A stretch of 64,000 nucleotides of DNA from Acidobacteriota bacterium (lineage in GTDB: Bacteria > Acidobacteriota > Aminicenantia > Aminicenantales > Saccharicenantaceae), in the NCBI GenBank assembly GCA_039683095.1, contig JBDKSB010000009.1, positions 60,175 to 124,174 of the forward strand, written 5' to 3'. The notes below the pieces were generated by a model. The model was not told where the DNA came from. It made no database searches and saw nothing but the letters and a program-made list of their open reading frames with translations. Position 1 is the stretch's first letter, and each line of letters starts with the position of its first letter. The position numbers and the translations under genes are program-made. This document shows positions 1 to 9,593 of the stretch, piece by piece.

Positions 1-2
1 CC

Positions 3-1271
3 CGCCCGGCTGCTGGACGCGACGCCGCGGTCCCGAAGACGGTCCTGGCCGAGACGGCCGCGCCCGCGGCGGTTTCGTTGACGCCCGTCCTCGAAGCCCG
101 GGCGACCGCCGGGACGGCCGCGTCGCCCGCCGCCGCCCAGGAAAAGGCGAAGGAACAGGAAAAGGCCCAAGCCGCCGCGAAGGCCAAGGAGGCGGAGAAG
201 GCCGAAAAGGAAAAGAAGGTCGTCGAAGAGACGGTCGTCGTCCGTTCGAAGGGCGACAAGTCGCCGATCCAGATCACCATCAGCGAGGGCGGCCGGGTCA
301 AGAAGCTCCTCCTCGATCACTCGGTGACCATCACCAGGAGCGCGGACGGCGATGCCCTCCTGCTGACGCCCGAAGGCAAGGAGCCCATCGTGCTCGAGGG
401 CGAGCCCCTGCGCATCGAGATCATGGGCGGCCGGCTCGAGTTCGCCAAGGAGGGCCGGCTGCTGGAAGCGAGCGAAGACGGCGGGTTGCGGGTCATCCTG
501 GAGGGCGACGCGAAAGACGGCCGGACTGTCTATCGCGCCGCGCCGGGCGCGAAAACCGAGCCCCGGACGGTCAAGATCGTGACCGAGGACGGCAAGACCG
601 TCGTCCTGACGCCCCGGCCCGGGCACGCCGAGGGCCAGGCCTTCTCCCTCGCCAAGGAGGCCGGCGGGGTCTGGACCGCGGTCGAGGCCAAGCCGAACAA
701 GGCCGTCTGGATCGCCGAACGCGACGAGGAGATGCTGAAGAAGATCCAGGCCCTCGAGGAGCAGGTTCAAGCGATCAAAGCCAGGAAGATGGACATCTCG
801 GCCCTCGAGGAATCGCTGAAGAAGCTCGAGGCCGAGCTCAAGGCCAGGGAAGAGAAGCTGAAGACGCTTGCCCGCAGGATCGAGGAGGAAAACGGCCCGG
901 AGCCGGGCCTCGTCGACGTCAAGAAAAGGGTTGTCCGCGAGGCGCCGGAGAAAGGCGACGCCTCCGAGATCCGGGAGCGGGACGAGGAGGCCGTCAAGAA
1001 AGCCAAGGTCATGGTCACGGCCGGGAACGGCGGCGACATCTCCCTGGTTTTCACGGGCCAGGAAGGACCCGAGGGGCGGAAGGCCTATGAGCGGGCCGTC
1101 GCCCGGCTGAAGCAGGAGCTTCCCGAAGGCTGCAGGATCACCTCGCAGGAATACGACCCGGAGACGGGCGCCATGACCTTCAAGATCGGGACGCCCAAGG
1201 ACAAGAAGACCGACGAGGCGCTCGTCAGGAAGCTGGTCGACACCGTCCGTTCCGAGATCGAAAAGAAGTAA
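3..1271 (+). CDS. Partial coiled-coil protein, 5' end outside window
   Basis: The reading frame is open from the left edge to a TAA stop, so the true N-terminus lies upstream; the first in-window start (TTG at 78) has no reason to be real. The visible part begins with an Ala/Lys/Glu-rich stretch (charged repeats of the AKEAEKAEKEKK type). A beta-rich region of about 170 residues follows, then a strong heptad-like coiled coil around bases 735-890, and a C-terminal alpha/beta part ending in EIEKK. I do not recognise a catalytic motif. In related bacteria such C-termini occur behind M56/BlaR1-like membrane peptidases, but nothing visible here proves that. Confidence 0.7.
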   Translation, partial: RPAAGRDAAVPKTVLAETAAPAAVSLTPVLEARATAGTAASPAAAQEKAKEQEKAQAAAKAKEAEKAEKEKKVVEETVVVRSKGDKSPIQITISEGGRVKKLLLDHSVTITRSADGDALLLTPEGKEPIVLEGEPLRIEIMGGRLEFAKEGRLLEASEDGGLRVILEGDAKDGRTVYRAAPGAKTEPRTVKIVTEDGKTVVLTPRPGHAEGQAFSLAKEAGGVWTAVEAKPNKAVWIAERDEEMLKKIQALEEQVQAIKARKMDISALEESLKKLEAELKAREEKLKTLARRIEEENGPEPGLVDVKKRVVREAPEKGDASEIRERDEEAVKKAKVMVTAGNGGDISLVFTGQEGPEGRKAYERAVARLKQELPEGCRITSQEYDPETGAMTFKIGTPKDKKTDEALVRKLVDTVRSEIEKK

Positions 1272-1630
1272 GCGCCTGGACCTGTTCGGGCGGCCCCGGC
1301 GCCCTTGATTTTTCGCTGGACATTCGGGATCCCTTCCATTATTTTATCCATGTTCAGGGGGTGAGATCGCCCGTCGTCGAAAGAAGGGGCGCCTGTCTCA
1401 TTTTCAGGCTCTATCCAGCCCGGGCGGCGCCCTGAGCTGATCCGGAGCGAGGGATCTGCCGGGATCGGGATAAGAAGCGAATATCAGGGCGGATATCGCG
1501 ACGCGAGGAGGTTCTGCGGAGGATTCTCCATGAGAGGGAGCTTCGCATGAGCAGGGCTCCTTGACGCTGACCTTCGTTGTTCGGCCCTTGATCTTCTTTA
1601 TGTCATCGAAGAAGGAAAGGAGGCCATCAA
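1272..1630. other. Intergenic region, no gene seen
   Basis: This 359-base gap separates the coiled-coil gene from the TonB receptor. I see no convincing ORF, tRNA-like fold or strong hairpin with a T-tract. A TTGACG at 1561 has no good -10 partner at 16-18 bp. The only clear signal is the AAGGAGG Shine-Dalgarno at about 1617-1623 serving the next gene. Confidence 0.5.
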
Positions 1631-4600
1631 TTGAGGATCAAAGCAATATTCGCGATTGCGCTGGCGCTGGCCGTGATATCCCCTCTCGGCGCCCAGCTGA
1701 GCAAGCAGACGGGCACGATCACGGGCTCGATCAGGGACGAGCAGGGCGTCCCCCTGCCCGGCGCCGCCGTCACGGTCGCCGGGCCCAAGCTGCTCGGCCA
1801 GGCCACCGACGTCTCCCGCGCCGACGGCACCTACGTCATCCGGGCGCTTCCGCCGGGCGTTTACACGCTGACCATCGCCCTGCCGGGCTTCGCCACGGCC
1901 AAGAAGGAGGGCATCGACGTCCACGTCGGCATGACCCTCGAGCTCAACTTCAGCATGAAGCAGGGCGCGCTGGCCGAGGAAGTCACGGTCGTCGGCGTCG
2001 CGCCGACCGTCGACGTCAGGAGCACCAAGACGACCCTGATCATGGACGCCTCGTCCCTGACCCAGCTGCCCCTCAACCGCAGCGTCTTCAACGTCATCGC
2101 GGCCGCGCCGGGGGCCTACCAGAACCCGGACGACAGCCAGCAGTTCCTGGTCCACGGCGGCACCGGCATCTCCAACACCTTCGACGTCGACGGCGTCAAC
2201 ACGAACTGGGCGGCCGACTACGGCGTCTGGTTCAGCGAGATCGGCTATGACTCCATGGACGAGGTCGAGGTCATCACGGGCGGCATCGCCGCCGAGGACA
2301 CGGTGCCCGGCGGCGCCCTGATCAACGTCGTCACCAAGTCCGGCGGCAACGCCTTCCACGGCCAGGTCCAGGCCTACTACACCTCGGAGCACCTCAGCCA
2401 GTACCAGTTCACCAAGGAACAGCTCGACATCTTCGGCCTGTCCCGGCCGGCCGTGTCCGTCTACGAGGTCGAACCGACCTTCCAGCTGGGCGGCCCGATC
2501 ATCAAGGACCGGCTCTGGTTCTTCACCGACGTCGGCCTGCAGAAGTCCAACCGCCACAGCGGCTTCGTCCCGACGACGATCCTGGGCAATTCCTACTCGC
2601 CCTATGACCAGGCCGAGACCTTCACCAAGGGCTTCCTCAAGCTGACCGGCCGGATCACGGACAAGCTCCGCATCGCGCTCTACGGGTCGTACATCAAGGA
2701 CCGGGCCCCCCACAACTGGGGCGGCGAATACACGACCGAAGAGGCTTCGTACGACTACACCGACAAGCGCTGGAAGTTCAACGCCTCGGCCAGCTGGTTC
2801 CTCGACAAGAACTCGTTCTTCGAGTTCCGCAGCGGGGCCAGCGGCATGGTCGATTGGATGCTCCCCCAGCCCGGCACCGAGGACAGCGCCAGCTACTACG
2901 ACTATTACACCTACTACAGCTGGGGCCGGAACTGGCGCGAGCGCCACTCGAACAGCACCAACTGGCAGAACACGGTCGACTTCACCCATTTCGCCGATTC
3001 CGTCCTGGGCGGCGACCACGAGTTCAAGGCCGGGTTCATCCACCAGTTCATCTTCTACAACTGGCCCTGGTTCCGGAAGAACCCCCTGGACGCCTACTAC
3101 TGGGACGGCAGCCCCTACCTCTTCGACGCCTGGTACGGCTCGGACGTCTACGGCGACGCGCCCCTGGGCGTCCTCTTCTGCGGCCCCAACGACGGCGACA
3201 CCTACTCCCGGGGCAACATGCTCCGGCTGGGCGGCTACGTCCAGGACTCGATGACCATCAAGAACCGGCTGACCCTGAACTTCGGCCTGCGCTACGACCA
3301 CTACATGGGCTACCTGCCCGCGGCCGACAAGAAGGCCGTGGCCGGCATCGGCCTGGCGATCGGCGAGGCCGCCCTGACGCCGCTCTTCGGCTTCAACGCC
3401 CTTGACGACATGCACATGAACGCCTGGAAGCCGGCCCTCCAATGGGGCGCCCTGACGCCCCGGCTGGGCTTCATCTACGATCTCTTCGGCAACGGCAAGA
3501 CGGCCGTCAAGGGCAGCTTCTCCGTCTACTCGGACTTCATGTCGACGATGTATTTCGACACCTCCCACCCCTTCCGGGAATGGGAGATCTTCTTCAGCTG
3601 GTGGGACGACAACCACAACGGCGACTACGACGCGCCGGGGATCGACAGCTATGCCTGGCTCGACGGCTGGGGCAAGAATCCCCTCGAGTTCTCGCCGGAC
3701 TATTACCAGAAGACCGTGGCCAAGCACATCAAGTCCCCGCTCTATTACGAGTACACGGCCGGGCTCGACCACACCCTGGCCCGGGACTGGAGCGTCCGGC
3801 TGAAGTACATCCACAAGACCAAGGTCCACACGGTCGACACCGTCTATTACGACCCGGACAGCGACCGGGTCTGGAACACCTACGAGTCGGCGACCGATTG
3901 GTGGGTGCCGTTCACGACCGTCATCCCCGCCGTCGGCGGCTACCCGGAGAAGACGGTGACGATGTACTTCATGTCCAACGACGCGCCCGCGCCGTTCTAC
4001 CAGTTCCGCAACGTCCCCGGGGCCAAGCGCAACTACGACGCCGTCGAGCTCGCCTTCGACAAGAAGATGTCCCGGGGCTGGTCCTTCGGCGGCTCCGTCA
4101 TCCTCTCCAGGACGAGGGGCAACAACGCCGGCGACTACGGCTCGGTCTGGGGCTACGGCGCGGCCTATGACGACGCCAACTGGTTCGTCAACCGCTATGG
4201 GCGGGTGCCCGAGGACGTGCCCCTGGGGATCAAGCTCTACGGCGCCTTCAAGCTGCCCTACGGCTTCATGGCCTCGTTCTTCGCCCAGGCCTTCAGCGGC
4301 CAGCCGTACCAGCGCACGGTGACGGTCTACGCCCCGCCCGACTGGGCCGAAGCCCACAACGTCAACACCCTGTTCTACTACACGATCAACGTCGAGACCC
4401 AGGGCGCGCGCCGCCGCGAGTCCCGGAACAACGTCGACGTCCGGCTGGAAAAAGAGTTCGCCTTCCGCCGCATCGGCACGCTCAGCTTCTTCCTCGACGT
4501 CTTCAATCTCCTCGGCGACAAGCACATCGTCGCCGGACTCGATCCGGCCGGTTACTGGTATCCCGACGCCGAGAACACCAGCTCCGGGTCCTACTCGACG

Positions 4601-4675
4601 GATTACTACTATGGCAAGGTCACGGGCACGACCGGCCAGAGGGTCGTCAAGCTCTCGGCCCGGTTCTCGTTCTAG
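1631..4675 (+). CDS. TonB-dependent receptor with carboxypeptidase-regulatory-like domain
   Basis: Outer-membrane receptor of 1014 residues, probably importing a bulky nutrient with energy from TonB. The start is TTG, chosen because AAGGAGG lies 7 bases upstream and a signal peptide (MRIKAIFAIALALAV, cleavage after LGA) begins there. Residues about 25-110 form a carboxypeptidase-regulatory-like beta sandwich (GTITGSIRDEQGVPLPGA). A plug domain follows at about 115-235 (VFNVIAAAPGAYQNPD, GGALINVVTKSGG), then a long aromatic-rich barrel whose last strand ends KLSARFSF with the terminal Phe typical of BAM substrates. This Oar/CarbopepD-reg-like architecture is abundant in Acidobacteriota and Bacteroidota. 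The substrate cannot be told from sequence. Confidence 0.93.
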   Translation: MRIKAIFAIALALAVISPLGAQLSKQTGTITGSIRDEQGVPLPGAAVTVAGPKLLGQATDVSRADGTYVIRALPPGVYTLTIALPGFATAKKEGIDVHVGMTLELNFSMKQGALAEEVTVVGVAPTVDVRSTKTTLIMDASSLTQLPLNRSVFNVIAAAPGAYQNPDDSQQFLVHGGTGISNTFDVDGVNTNWAADYGVWFSEIGYDSMDEVEVITGGIAAEDTVPGGALINVVTKSGGNAFHGQVQAYYTSEHLSQYQFTKEQLDIFGLSRPAVSVYEVEPTFQLGGPIIKDRLWFFTDVGLQKSNRHSGFVPTTILGNSYSPYDQAETFTKGFLKLTGRITDKLRIALYGSYIKDRAPHNWGGEYTTEEASYDYTDKRWKFNASASWFLDKNSFFEFRSGASGMVDWMLPQPGTEDSASYYDYYTYYSWGRNWRERHSNSTNWQNTVDFTHFADSVLGGDHEFKAGFIHQFIFYNWPWFRKNPLDAYYWDGSPYLFDAWYGSDVYGDAPLGVLFCGPNDGDTYSRGNMLRLGGYVQDSMTIKNRLTLNFGLRYDHYMGYLPAADKKAVAGIGLAIGEAALTPLFGFNALDDMHMNAWKPALQWGALTPRLGFIYDLFGNGKTAVKGSFSVYSDFMSTMYFDTSHPFREWEIFFSWWDDNHNGDYDAPGIDSYAWLDGWGKNPLEFSPDYYQKTVAKHIKSPLYYEYTAGLDHTLARDWSVRLKYIHKTKVHTVDTVYYDPDSDRVWNTYESATDWWVPFTTVIPAVGGYPEKTVTMYFMSNDAPAPFYQFRNVPGAKRNYDAVELAFDKKMSRGWSFGGSVILSRTRGNNAGDYGSVWGYGAAYDDANWFVNRYGRVPEDVPLGIKLYGAFKLPYGFMASFFAQAFSGQPYQRTVTVYAPPDWAEAHNVNTLFYYTINVETQGARRRESRNNVDVRLEKEFAFRRIGTLSFFLDVFNLLGDKHIVAGLDPAGYWYPDAENTSSGSYSTDYYYGKVTGTTGQRVVKLSARFSF

Positions 4676-4689
4676 CTTCGCGCTCATCC

Positions 4690-4720
4690 GGGAGGGCGGT
4701 CCGGCCCGGGCCGCCCTCCC
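4690..4720. terminator. Hairpin between convergent genes
   Basis: GGGAGGGCGG pairs perfectly with CCGCCCTCCC across an 11-base GC-rich loop, exactly between the stop codons of the converging TonB receptor and tricorn genes. There is no T-tract on either side, so it is a stable 3' end structure rather than a textbook intrinsic terminator. Confidence 0.55.
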
Positions 4721-4732
4721 CTTCCCTGTCCG

Positions 4733-7700
4733 CTACTTGCGGACGCGGACCGGATAGGGCGGGCGCTTCGGCCTGGCCGGCGGGTTCGCCTTCAGCTCGT
4801 CCATGACGACCTTGATGGCCGCCTCGAGCTGCGGATCATGCCCGGCGATGACGTCTTTCGGCGTTTGCTCGACCTCGAGGTCGGGCGGCACGCCGACGTT
4901 CTCGACGATGAAGCCGTCTTCCGTCCAGATGGCCAGGTTGGGCGCCGTCACCGAGCCGCCGTCCATCAGCAGGGGGAAGCCGAGCATCCCGACCAGGCCG
5001 CCCCACGTCGTCGTGCCGACGATCTTGCCCAGGCCGAACTTCCGCCACATGTAGGGCAGGAGGTCGCCGCCCGAGCCGGCCGACTCGTTGACGATCATGA
5101 CCTTGGGCCCCTGGATCGAGGCGCTCGGCGTCTTGAGATCGGCGCCGTAGCGCATGGCCCAGTAGGCCGAGACGGGCTTGCGCAGCCAGTCGAGGTAGTA
5201 GTCGGCGACCAATCCTCCCCCGTTGAAGCGCTCATCGACGATGATGGCCTCCTTGTCGGCCTGGGGGAAGAAATAGCGCTTGAAGTAGACATGGCCGAGG
5301 GTCGCCGTGTTGGGGACGTAGACGTAGGCGACGCGGCCGCCGGTGGCCTCCTGGACCCTGCTGATGTTGCCCTCGACCCAGTCGCGGTTGCGCAGGGCCG
5401 ATTCGTCGGGGACGGGCACGACCTTGACCGGCCGGGCGCCCCGGCCGTCCGGGGACGGGCCGACCGTGATCTCGACGATCTTCCCGGCCGTGGCCTCGAA
5501 CCGGGCGAAGAGGTTGTCCGGCGGGACGAGCGGCCGGCCCTCGACGGCCAGCAGGTACTCGCCCGCCTCGACCTCGGCGCCGGGCTCGGCCAGGGGCGCC
5601 CGCAGCTCGGGCGTCCAATTGAGCCCGCCGTAGACCTTCTTGAAGCGATAGCGTCCGTTCTCGACGGCGTAGTCCGCGCCGAGCAGTCCGCCGGGCACGC
5701 GGGCCGGCGAAGCGGGGAAGTCGCCGCCGGCGAGGCGGTGGTGGCCGACGACCAGCTCCGAGCACATCCACTGGATGAGCCGGTTCAGGTCGGCCCGGCA
5801 GGCCAGGTCGGGCAGGAAGGCCGCGTACTTGGCCTTCATGGCCTTCCAGTCTGCGCCGTGGAAATTCGGGTCGTAGAAGAAATCGCGGTTGACGCGCCAG
5901 GCCTCATCGAAGATCTGCGGCCACTCGGCCGACGGCACGACGCGGACCTCGACGGCGTCGATATCGAGCCGGCCCTTGCCCGGCTCGGGCTTGCCGGACG
6001 CCGGCAGGATGGACCATCCGCCGGCGGAAGCGACGAGCATCTTCTTGCGGTCGGCCGTCAAACGGAAGGAGATGTTGGCCGGCCCGGCGGCTTCGTCCCT
6101 GCGGGAGGCGAGGTCGAAGACACGGATGGAGGAATCGCCGGGACCGCCAGAGGTCGAGGTGGGCGGCGGGTCGGCCTTGCGGTAGAAGATCTTGCCGCCC
6201 TCGCCCGCCTGGAGATTGCTGTAAACGCCGGCCAGGAGGGGCGCGGCGACGATGCGATGGGAGAAGCCGTCGAAGTCGATGCGGACAAGCGCCGGCCCCG
6301 GGGCCGGCGCGGCGGCCTTGGCCTTGTCCGCAGCCGCGGTCCCCTTTCCCGCAAGCTTGTCGGCGGCCGGTTTTTCGTCCTTGGGCTTCTCCTCGTCGCT
6401 CTCCCTGGCCAGCGGATTGGGCAGGTCCTGGCGCAGGACCGCCAGATAGAGCGACACGGTCCGGCGGGCGTCCTCTTTCGACATGTCGAACCACTGGTTC
6501 GCCGGGCCGGCGTCGGTCGAGGCCAGGAACCAGAGGTACTTGCCCTCGGCGTCGAAGGTCGGCTCGTCGACGTCGCTCAGGCCGTCGGTGACCGGGAAGG
6601 ACTTGTCCTGGTCGAGCGAGTAGATATGGACGCGGCGGAAGTAGGTCGGCGTGCCCAGGGTGTAGGCGATCCACCTGGAGTCAGGGCTCCAGGACGTGCG
6701 CATGGCCGCCACGACGCCGATGCGATAGAGCCCCTCGGAGGCGATCTTCCTGACCGCGCCCGTTTTGATATCGAGCCAGAACAGGGTCAGCGAATTGTCG
6801 GCGAAGGCGATCTTGGCGCTGTCGGGCGACCAGTTCGGCGAGCCGTAGAAGCCGGCGCCCCCGAGCGTGAACCTGCGGACCTCGCCCCGGCCGTCCTGGG
6901 CCCGGATGTGCAGGGCGTATTCGCCCGATTCGTCGGAGAAGTAGGCGATCAAGCGGCCGTCGGGCGACCAGGCCGGGTTGCGCTCATGGACGCCCGGGGT
7001 CATGGTCAGGTTGCGGGGGTCGCCCTGCTCGGCCGGGACGGTGACTATCTCGCCCCGGAACTCGAAGACGGCCCGGGCCCCGGTCGGCGACACGCCGTCG
7101 GCGAAGATCCACTGCGGGCCCTTGGCGTAGCGCTCGCGGAGCTCCGGCAGGTCGGCGGCGACGCCGATCTTGAGGCGGCGGTCGCGGCCCTGGGCGACGT
7201 CGTAGATGTGGAGCGCGCCGGCCTGCTCGAAGACGACGCGGCCGGCGCCGGCCGAGGCCGAGAGCACGGGGAAGTCCCGGAAATCGGTCAGCTGCTCGAC
7301 CTTCCCGGCGGCCGGATCGAAGGCGAACAGGTTGAACTCGCCGTTGCGGTCGGAGCGGAAGATGATCTTGCCGCCGACCCACATCGGGTCGACGTCGTTC
7401 GACCGGCCAGCCGGCTGGGGCAGCTTCTCGATGCCGTCATCCCGGGTGTCGAAGATCCAGATCCGCGAGAACCGGCCGCCGCGGTAGTTCTTCCACTGGC
7501 TGAAGGCCTCGGGGAAGGGGGTGTAGGCGATGAACCGGCCGTCGGGCGAGATCTCCGCGTCAGAGGCGTACGGCACCTTGACCCTCTCGGGCCCGCCGCC
7601 GGCCACGGGCACGGTGAAGAGCTGGGTATAGGCCCGGTTGTCCGAAAAGCGGCTGGAGACGAAGAGCACGGACCGGCCGTCGGGCGTGAACCCGGCGACG

Positions 7701-8062
7701 AGGTCGGCCCCCGGGTGCCAGGTCAGGCGCCTGGGCACGCCGCCGCCGGCCGGCACGACGAAGACGTCCGTATTGCCGTCGTACTGGCCGCTGAAGGCGA
7801 TGAGCGAGCCGTCGGGCGAGAAGACGGGGTTCGTCTCCGTCCCGGGGTTCGTGGTCAGCTGCCGGACGTCCCGGCCGTCGAGGCCGGCCGTCCAGAGATC
7901 GTTGGCGTAGACGAAGACGATGCGGTCGGCCGAGACGGCCGGCTTGGTCAGCATCCTGGTGTCGACGGTATCGACGGCCCCGAGCCCTCCGGCCAGGGCC
8001 AGGATGAGCGCCGCGGCCGGGACGAGCGTCGAAACCGGGGCCCTGGGATTCCTTTTCTTCAT
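4733..8062 (-). CDS. Tricorn-like S41 protease, exported
   Basis: Large peptidase of 1109 residues related to tricorn, which trims oligopeptides to short peptides. The start is the ATG at 8062 (MKKRNP) because AGGAGGT sits just upstream; a longer form from 8092 lacks one. After a signal peptide come TolB/PD40-type beta-propeller repeats (FSPDGSLIAFSG, WSPDGRLIAYFSDESG) over about residues 45-680. A charged Ala/Lys linker follows near 560-600, a helical core domain near 730-830, a PDZ-like part near 835-910, and the C-terminal S41 domain. NESAGSGGD carries the likely nucleophile Ser, HH in VGHHRL the likely catalytic His, and ENVGVPPD the conserved C-terminal Glu region. The signal peptide implies a periplasmic role in peptide scavenging. 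Confidence 0.92.
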   Translation of the reverse strand: MKKRNPRAPVSTLVPAAALILALAGGLGAVDTVDTRMLTKPAVSADRIVFVYANDLWTAGLDGRDVRQLTTNPGTETNPVFSPDGSLIAFSGQYDGNTDVFVVPAGGGVPRRLTWHPGADLVAGFTPDGRSVLFVSSRFSDNRAYTQLFTVPVAGGGPERVKVPYASDAEISPDGRFIAYTPFPEAFSQWKNYRGGRFSRIWIFDTRDDGIEKLPQPAGRSNDVDPMWVGGKIIFRSDRNGEFNLFAFDPAAGKVEQLTDFRDFPVLSASAGAGRVVFEQAGALHIYDVAQGRDRRLKIGVAADLPELRERYAKGPQWIFADGVSPTGARAVFEFRGEIVTVPAEQGDPRNLTMTPGVHERNPAWSPDGRLIAYFSDESGEYALHIRAQDGRGEVRRFTLGGAGFYGSPNWSPDSAKIAFADNSLTLFWLDIKTGAVRKIASEGLYRIGVVAAMRTSWSPDSRWIAYTLGTPTYFRRVHIYSLDQDKSFPVTDGLSDVDEPTFDAEGKYLWFLASTDAGPANQWFDMSKEDARRTVSLYLAVLRQDLPNPLARESDEEKPKDEKPAADKLAGKGTAAADKAKAAAPAPGPALVRIDFDGFSHRIVAAPLLAGVYSNLQAGEGGKIFYRKADPPPTSTSGGPGDSSIRVFDLASRRDEAAGPANISFRLTADRKKMLVASAGGWSILPASGKPEPGKGRLDIDAVEVRVVPSAEWPQIFDEAWRVNRDFFYDPNFHGADWKAMKAKYAAFLPDLACRADLNRLIQWMCSELVVGHHRLAGGDFPASPARVPGGLLGADYAVENGRYRFKKVYGGLNWTPELRAPLAEPGAEVEAGEYLLAVEGRPLVPPDNLFARFEATAGKIVEITVGPSPDGRGARPVKVVPVPDESALRNRDWVEGNISRVQEATGGRVAYVYVPNTATLGHVYFKRYFFPQADKEAIIVDERFNGGGLVADYYLDWLRKPVSAYWAMRYGADLKTPSASIQGPKVMIVNESAGSGGDLLPYMWRKFGLGKIVGTTTWGGLVGMLGFPLLMDGGSVTAPNLAIWTEDGFIVENVGVPPDLEVEQTPKDVIAGHDPQLEAAIKVVMDELKANPPARPKRPPYPVRVRK

Positions 8063-8177
8063 CGGGACCTCCTCGCGGGACTGGGAATGCAAAGGGGAGA
8101 CTATACACGGGCCCGGGCGAGCCTGTCAAAGAGAGGCGGCGCGCCAGGCCCGGGGGCCAGCCCAGGGCGCGGATCGT

Positions 8178-9470
8178 TCAGGCCTGTCCGCTGCGGGGGG
8201 CCTTGTCCTGGAGGATGCGGACCACGGTGGAATCGACGAAGGCCATGCCCTCGAGGGAGATCCGGCTGAGGTTGCGGATGGACTCCTCCGCCGACATCCC
8301 CAGCACGCCGTCGTCATGGGACAGGCCGTAGCCGGCCAGGGCCATGAAAGCGGAGCGCATGGCCGATTCCGCCCCGGTCGTGATCTTCATGGCGCAGCCG
8401 GACTTGGCCCCGTCGCAGATTATGCCGCAAAGGTCGCCGATGACGTTGTCGATCGAGAAGGTGATCCTCTTCATGTCGATCCCCGCCTTCTGGTAGACGA
8501 TCGCGATCGACGCGGCGATGCTTGCCGCGATGGCGCAGCCGCAGATGACCGAGAGCTCGCCGGTGAAGCACTTGATGTAGGAGTTCACGGCGTGCCCGAC
8601 GGCGACGCTTTCCTGGATCCGGGCCAGCTCGACATCCTGGTCGCGGCCGACGATGTAGGGGACGAGGGTCGTGAGCACGCCCTGGTTGCCGGACCCGCCG
8701 CTGGTCATGACGGGCTCCGGCAGCCCGCCCATGCGGGCGTCGACCGCCGAGGCCACCTTCTCCGTGGCCCGGCAGAAGAGATCGTCCGCCTTGAACCCTT
8801 GTTTCATCATCTGCCGGAGCTGATAGGCGTTCCTTTTAAGGTCGACCCCCTTCTCGGCCGCGGCCAGGTTCATGTCGATGCCGCGCTGGATGTAGGCGCG
8901 GTCCTCGGCGTCCAGGGCGGCGGCTTCCCGCAGGACCTGGGCCAGGGTCATGGACCTCATGCGGGCCCGGTAGCCGCCGTCCGCGGCGGGGACCCGGGCG
9001 GAACCGCCGACGATGATCCGGCCGTCCTTCTCCAGGAGAACGATGTTCGCATGCCCGCCGGCCACCACGCACCGCGACCGCGCCGCGCCGCCCTCGACCC
9101 TGGCCTCGATGTAGAGGCCCTTCTCGTCCTCCTTGCAGGCATAGGACGCGGTGCCGCCCTCGACCAGGGCCATCGCCCGGGCCAGGACGCCGGACGGGAC
9201 CTCCCTGAGGACCTCCAGGCGAAGCCCGGGCCGGGCGATGACCGCGCCCAGGGCCGCCGCGACCAGGTTGCCTTTCCGGCTGCCGCTGTTGGGTATGGTG
9301 ACCGCGGCGCCGTTCTTGTAGGTGCCGGGATCGACGGTGAGCGCCAGCTTCTCGACCGGAAGGCCGAGCGCGCCGGCCGCTGCGGACATGGCATAAGCGC
9401 AGGCCACGGGCTCCGTGCAGCCGACGGCCGGGAAGACCTCGTGGGCCAGGATCTCTTTAAGCAGGGTCAT
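8178..9470 (-). CDS. cyuA: L-cysteine desulfidase (CyuA/YhaM family)
   Basis: A [4Fe-4S] lyase of 430 residues predicted to degrade L-cysteine to pyruvate, ammonia and sulfide. The four cysteines known from the archaeal enzyme are all present with the same spacing: C18 in VGCTEP, then C312, C352 and C359 (CGCAIA, IICDGAKSGC). The 40- and 7-residue gaps match the cluster ligands described for the Methanocaldococcus enzyme. The ATG at 9470 has no Shine-Dalgarno but is preceded by a -10 element (TACAAT) about 12 bases upstream, so the mRNA may be leaderless. A longer upstream frame runs antisense into the divergent M48 gene and was rejected. L-serine dehydratase-type activity is the main alternative, but the complete Cys set favours cysteine desulfidation. 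Confidence 0.9.
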   Translation of the reverse strand: MTLLKEILAHEVFPAVGCTEPVACAYAMSAAAGALGLPVEKLALTVDPGTYKNGAAVTIPNSGSRKGNLVAAALGAVIARPGLRLEVLREVPSGVLARAMALVEGGTASYACKEDEKGLYIEARVEGGAARSRCVVAGGHANIVLLEKDGRIIVGGSARVPAADGGYRARMRSMTLAQVLREAAALDAEDRAYIQRGIDMNLAAAEKGVDLKRNAYQLRQMMKQGFKADDLFCRATEKVASAVDARMGGLPEPVMTSGGSGNQGVLTTLVPYIVGRDQDVELARIQESVAVGHAVNSYIKCFTGELSVICGCAIAASIAASIAIVYQKAGIDMKRITFSIDNVIGDLCGIICDGAKSGCAMKITTGAESAMRSAFMALAGYGLSHDDGVLGMSAEESIRNLSRISLEGMAFVDSTVVRILQDKAPRSGQA

Positions 9471-9476
9471 CTTATA

Positions 9477-9505
9477 ATTGTACCGACTCTGCCGCTCCCC
9501 GGCAA
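9477..9505 (-). promoter_or_regulatory. Sigma-70-type promoter for cyuA
   Basis: On the minus strand TTGCCG (9505-9500) is followed after 17 bp by TACAAT (9482-9477). The expected transcription start falls on or within a few bases of the ATG at 9470, implying little or no 5' leader. Confidence 0.6.
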
Positions 9506-9551
9506 GGACGGCGCCGCCGAGCCCCCGGCCGGGCCGGGCCCCGGCCGGAGA

Positions 9552-9581
9552 TTGACCGGGCCGGCGGCTTTCGATTAAGAT
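9552..9581 (+). promoter_or_regulatory. Sigma-70-type promoter for the M48 gene
   Basis: TTGACC (9552-9557), 18 bp spacer, TAAGAT (9576-9581). The start would be near 9588, leaving a leader of only about 6 bases before the ATG at 9594, which has no Shine-Dalgarno. Confidence 0.5.
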
Positions 9582-9593
9582 GTCCGAAACGCC

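Noticed and set aside
1598..4687. A 1029-codon minus-strand reading frame opposite the TonB receptor
   Set aside because: Antisense frame in GC-rich coding DNA with low-complexity Val/Gly/Asp composition and no domain; the + strand encodes a clear receptor.
4838..8269. A 1143-codon + strand frame opposite the tricorn gene
   Set aside because: Antisense shadow with no recognisable fold and no ribosome site; the tricorn gene is unambiguous.
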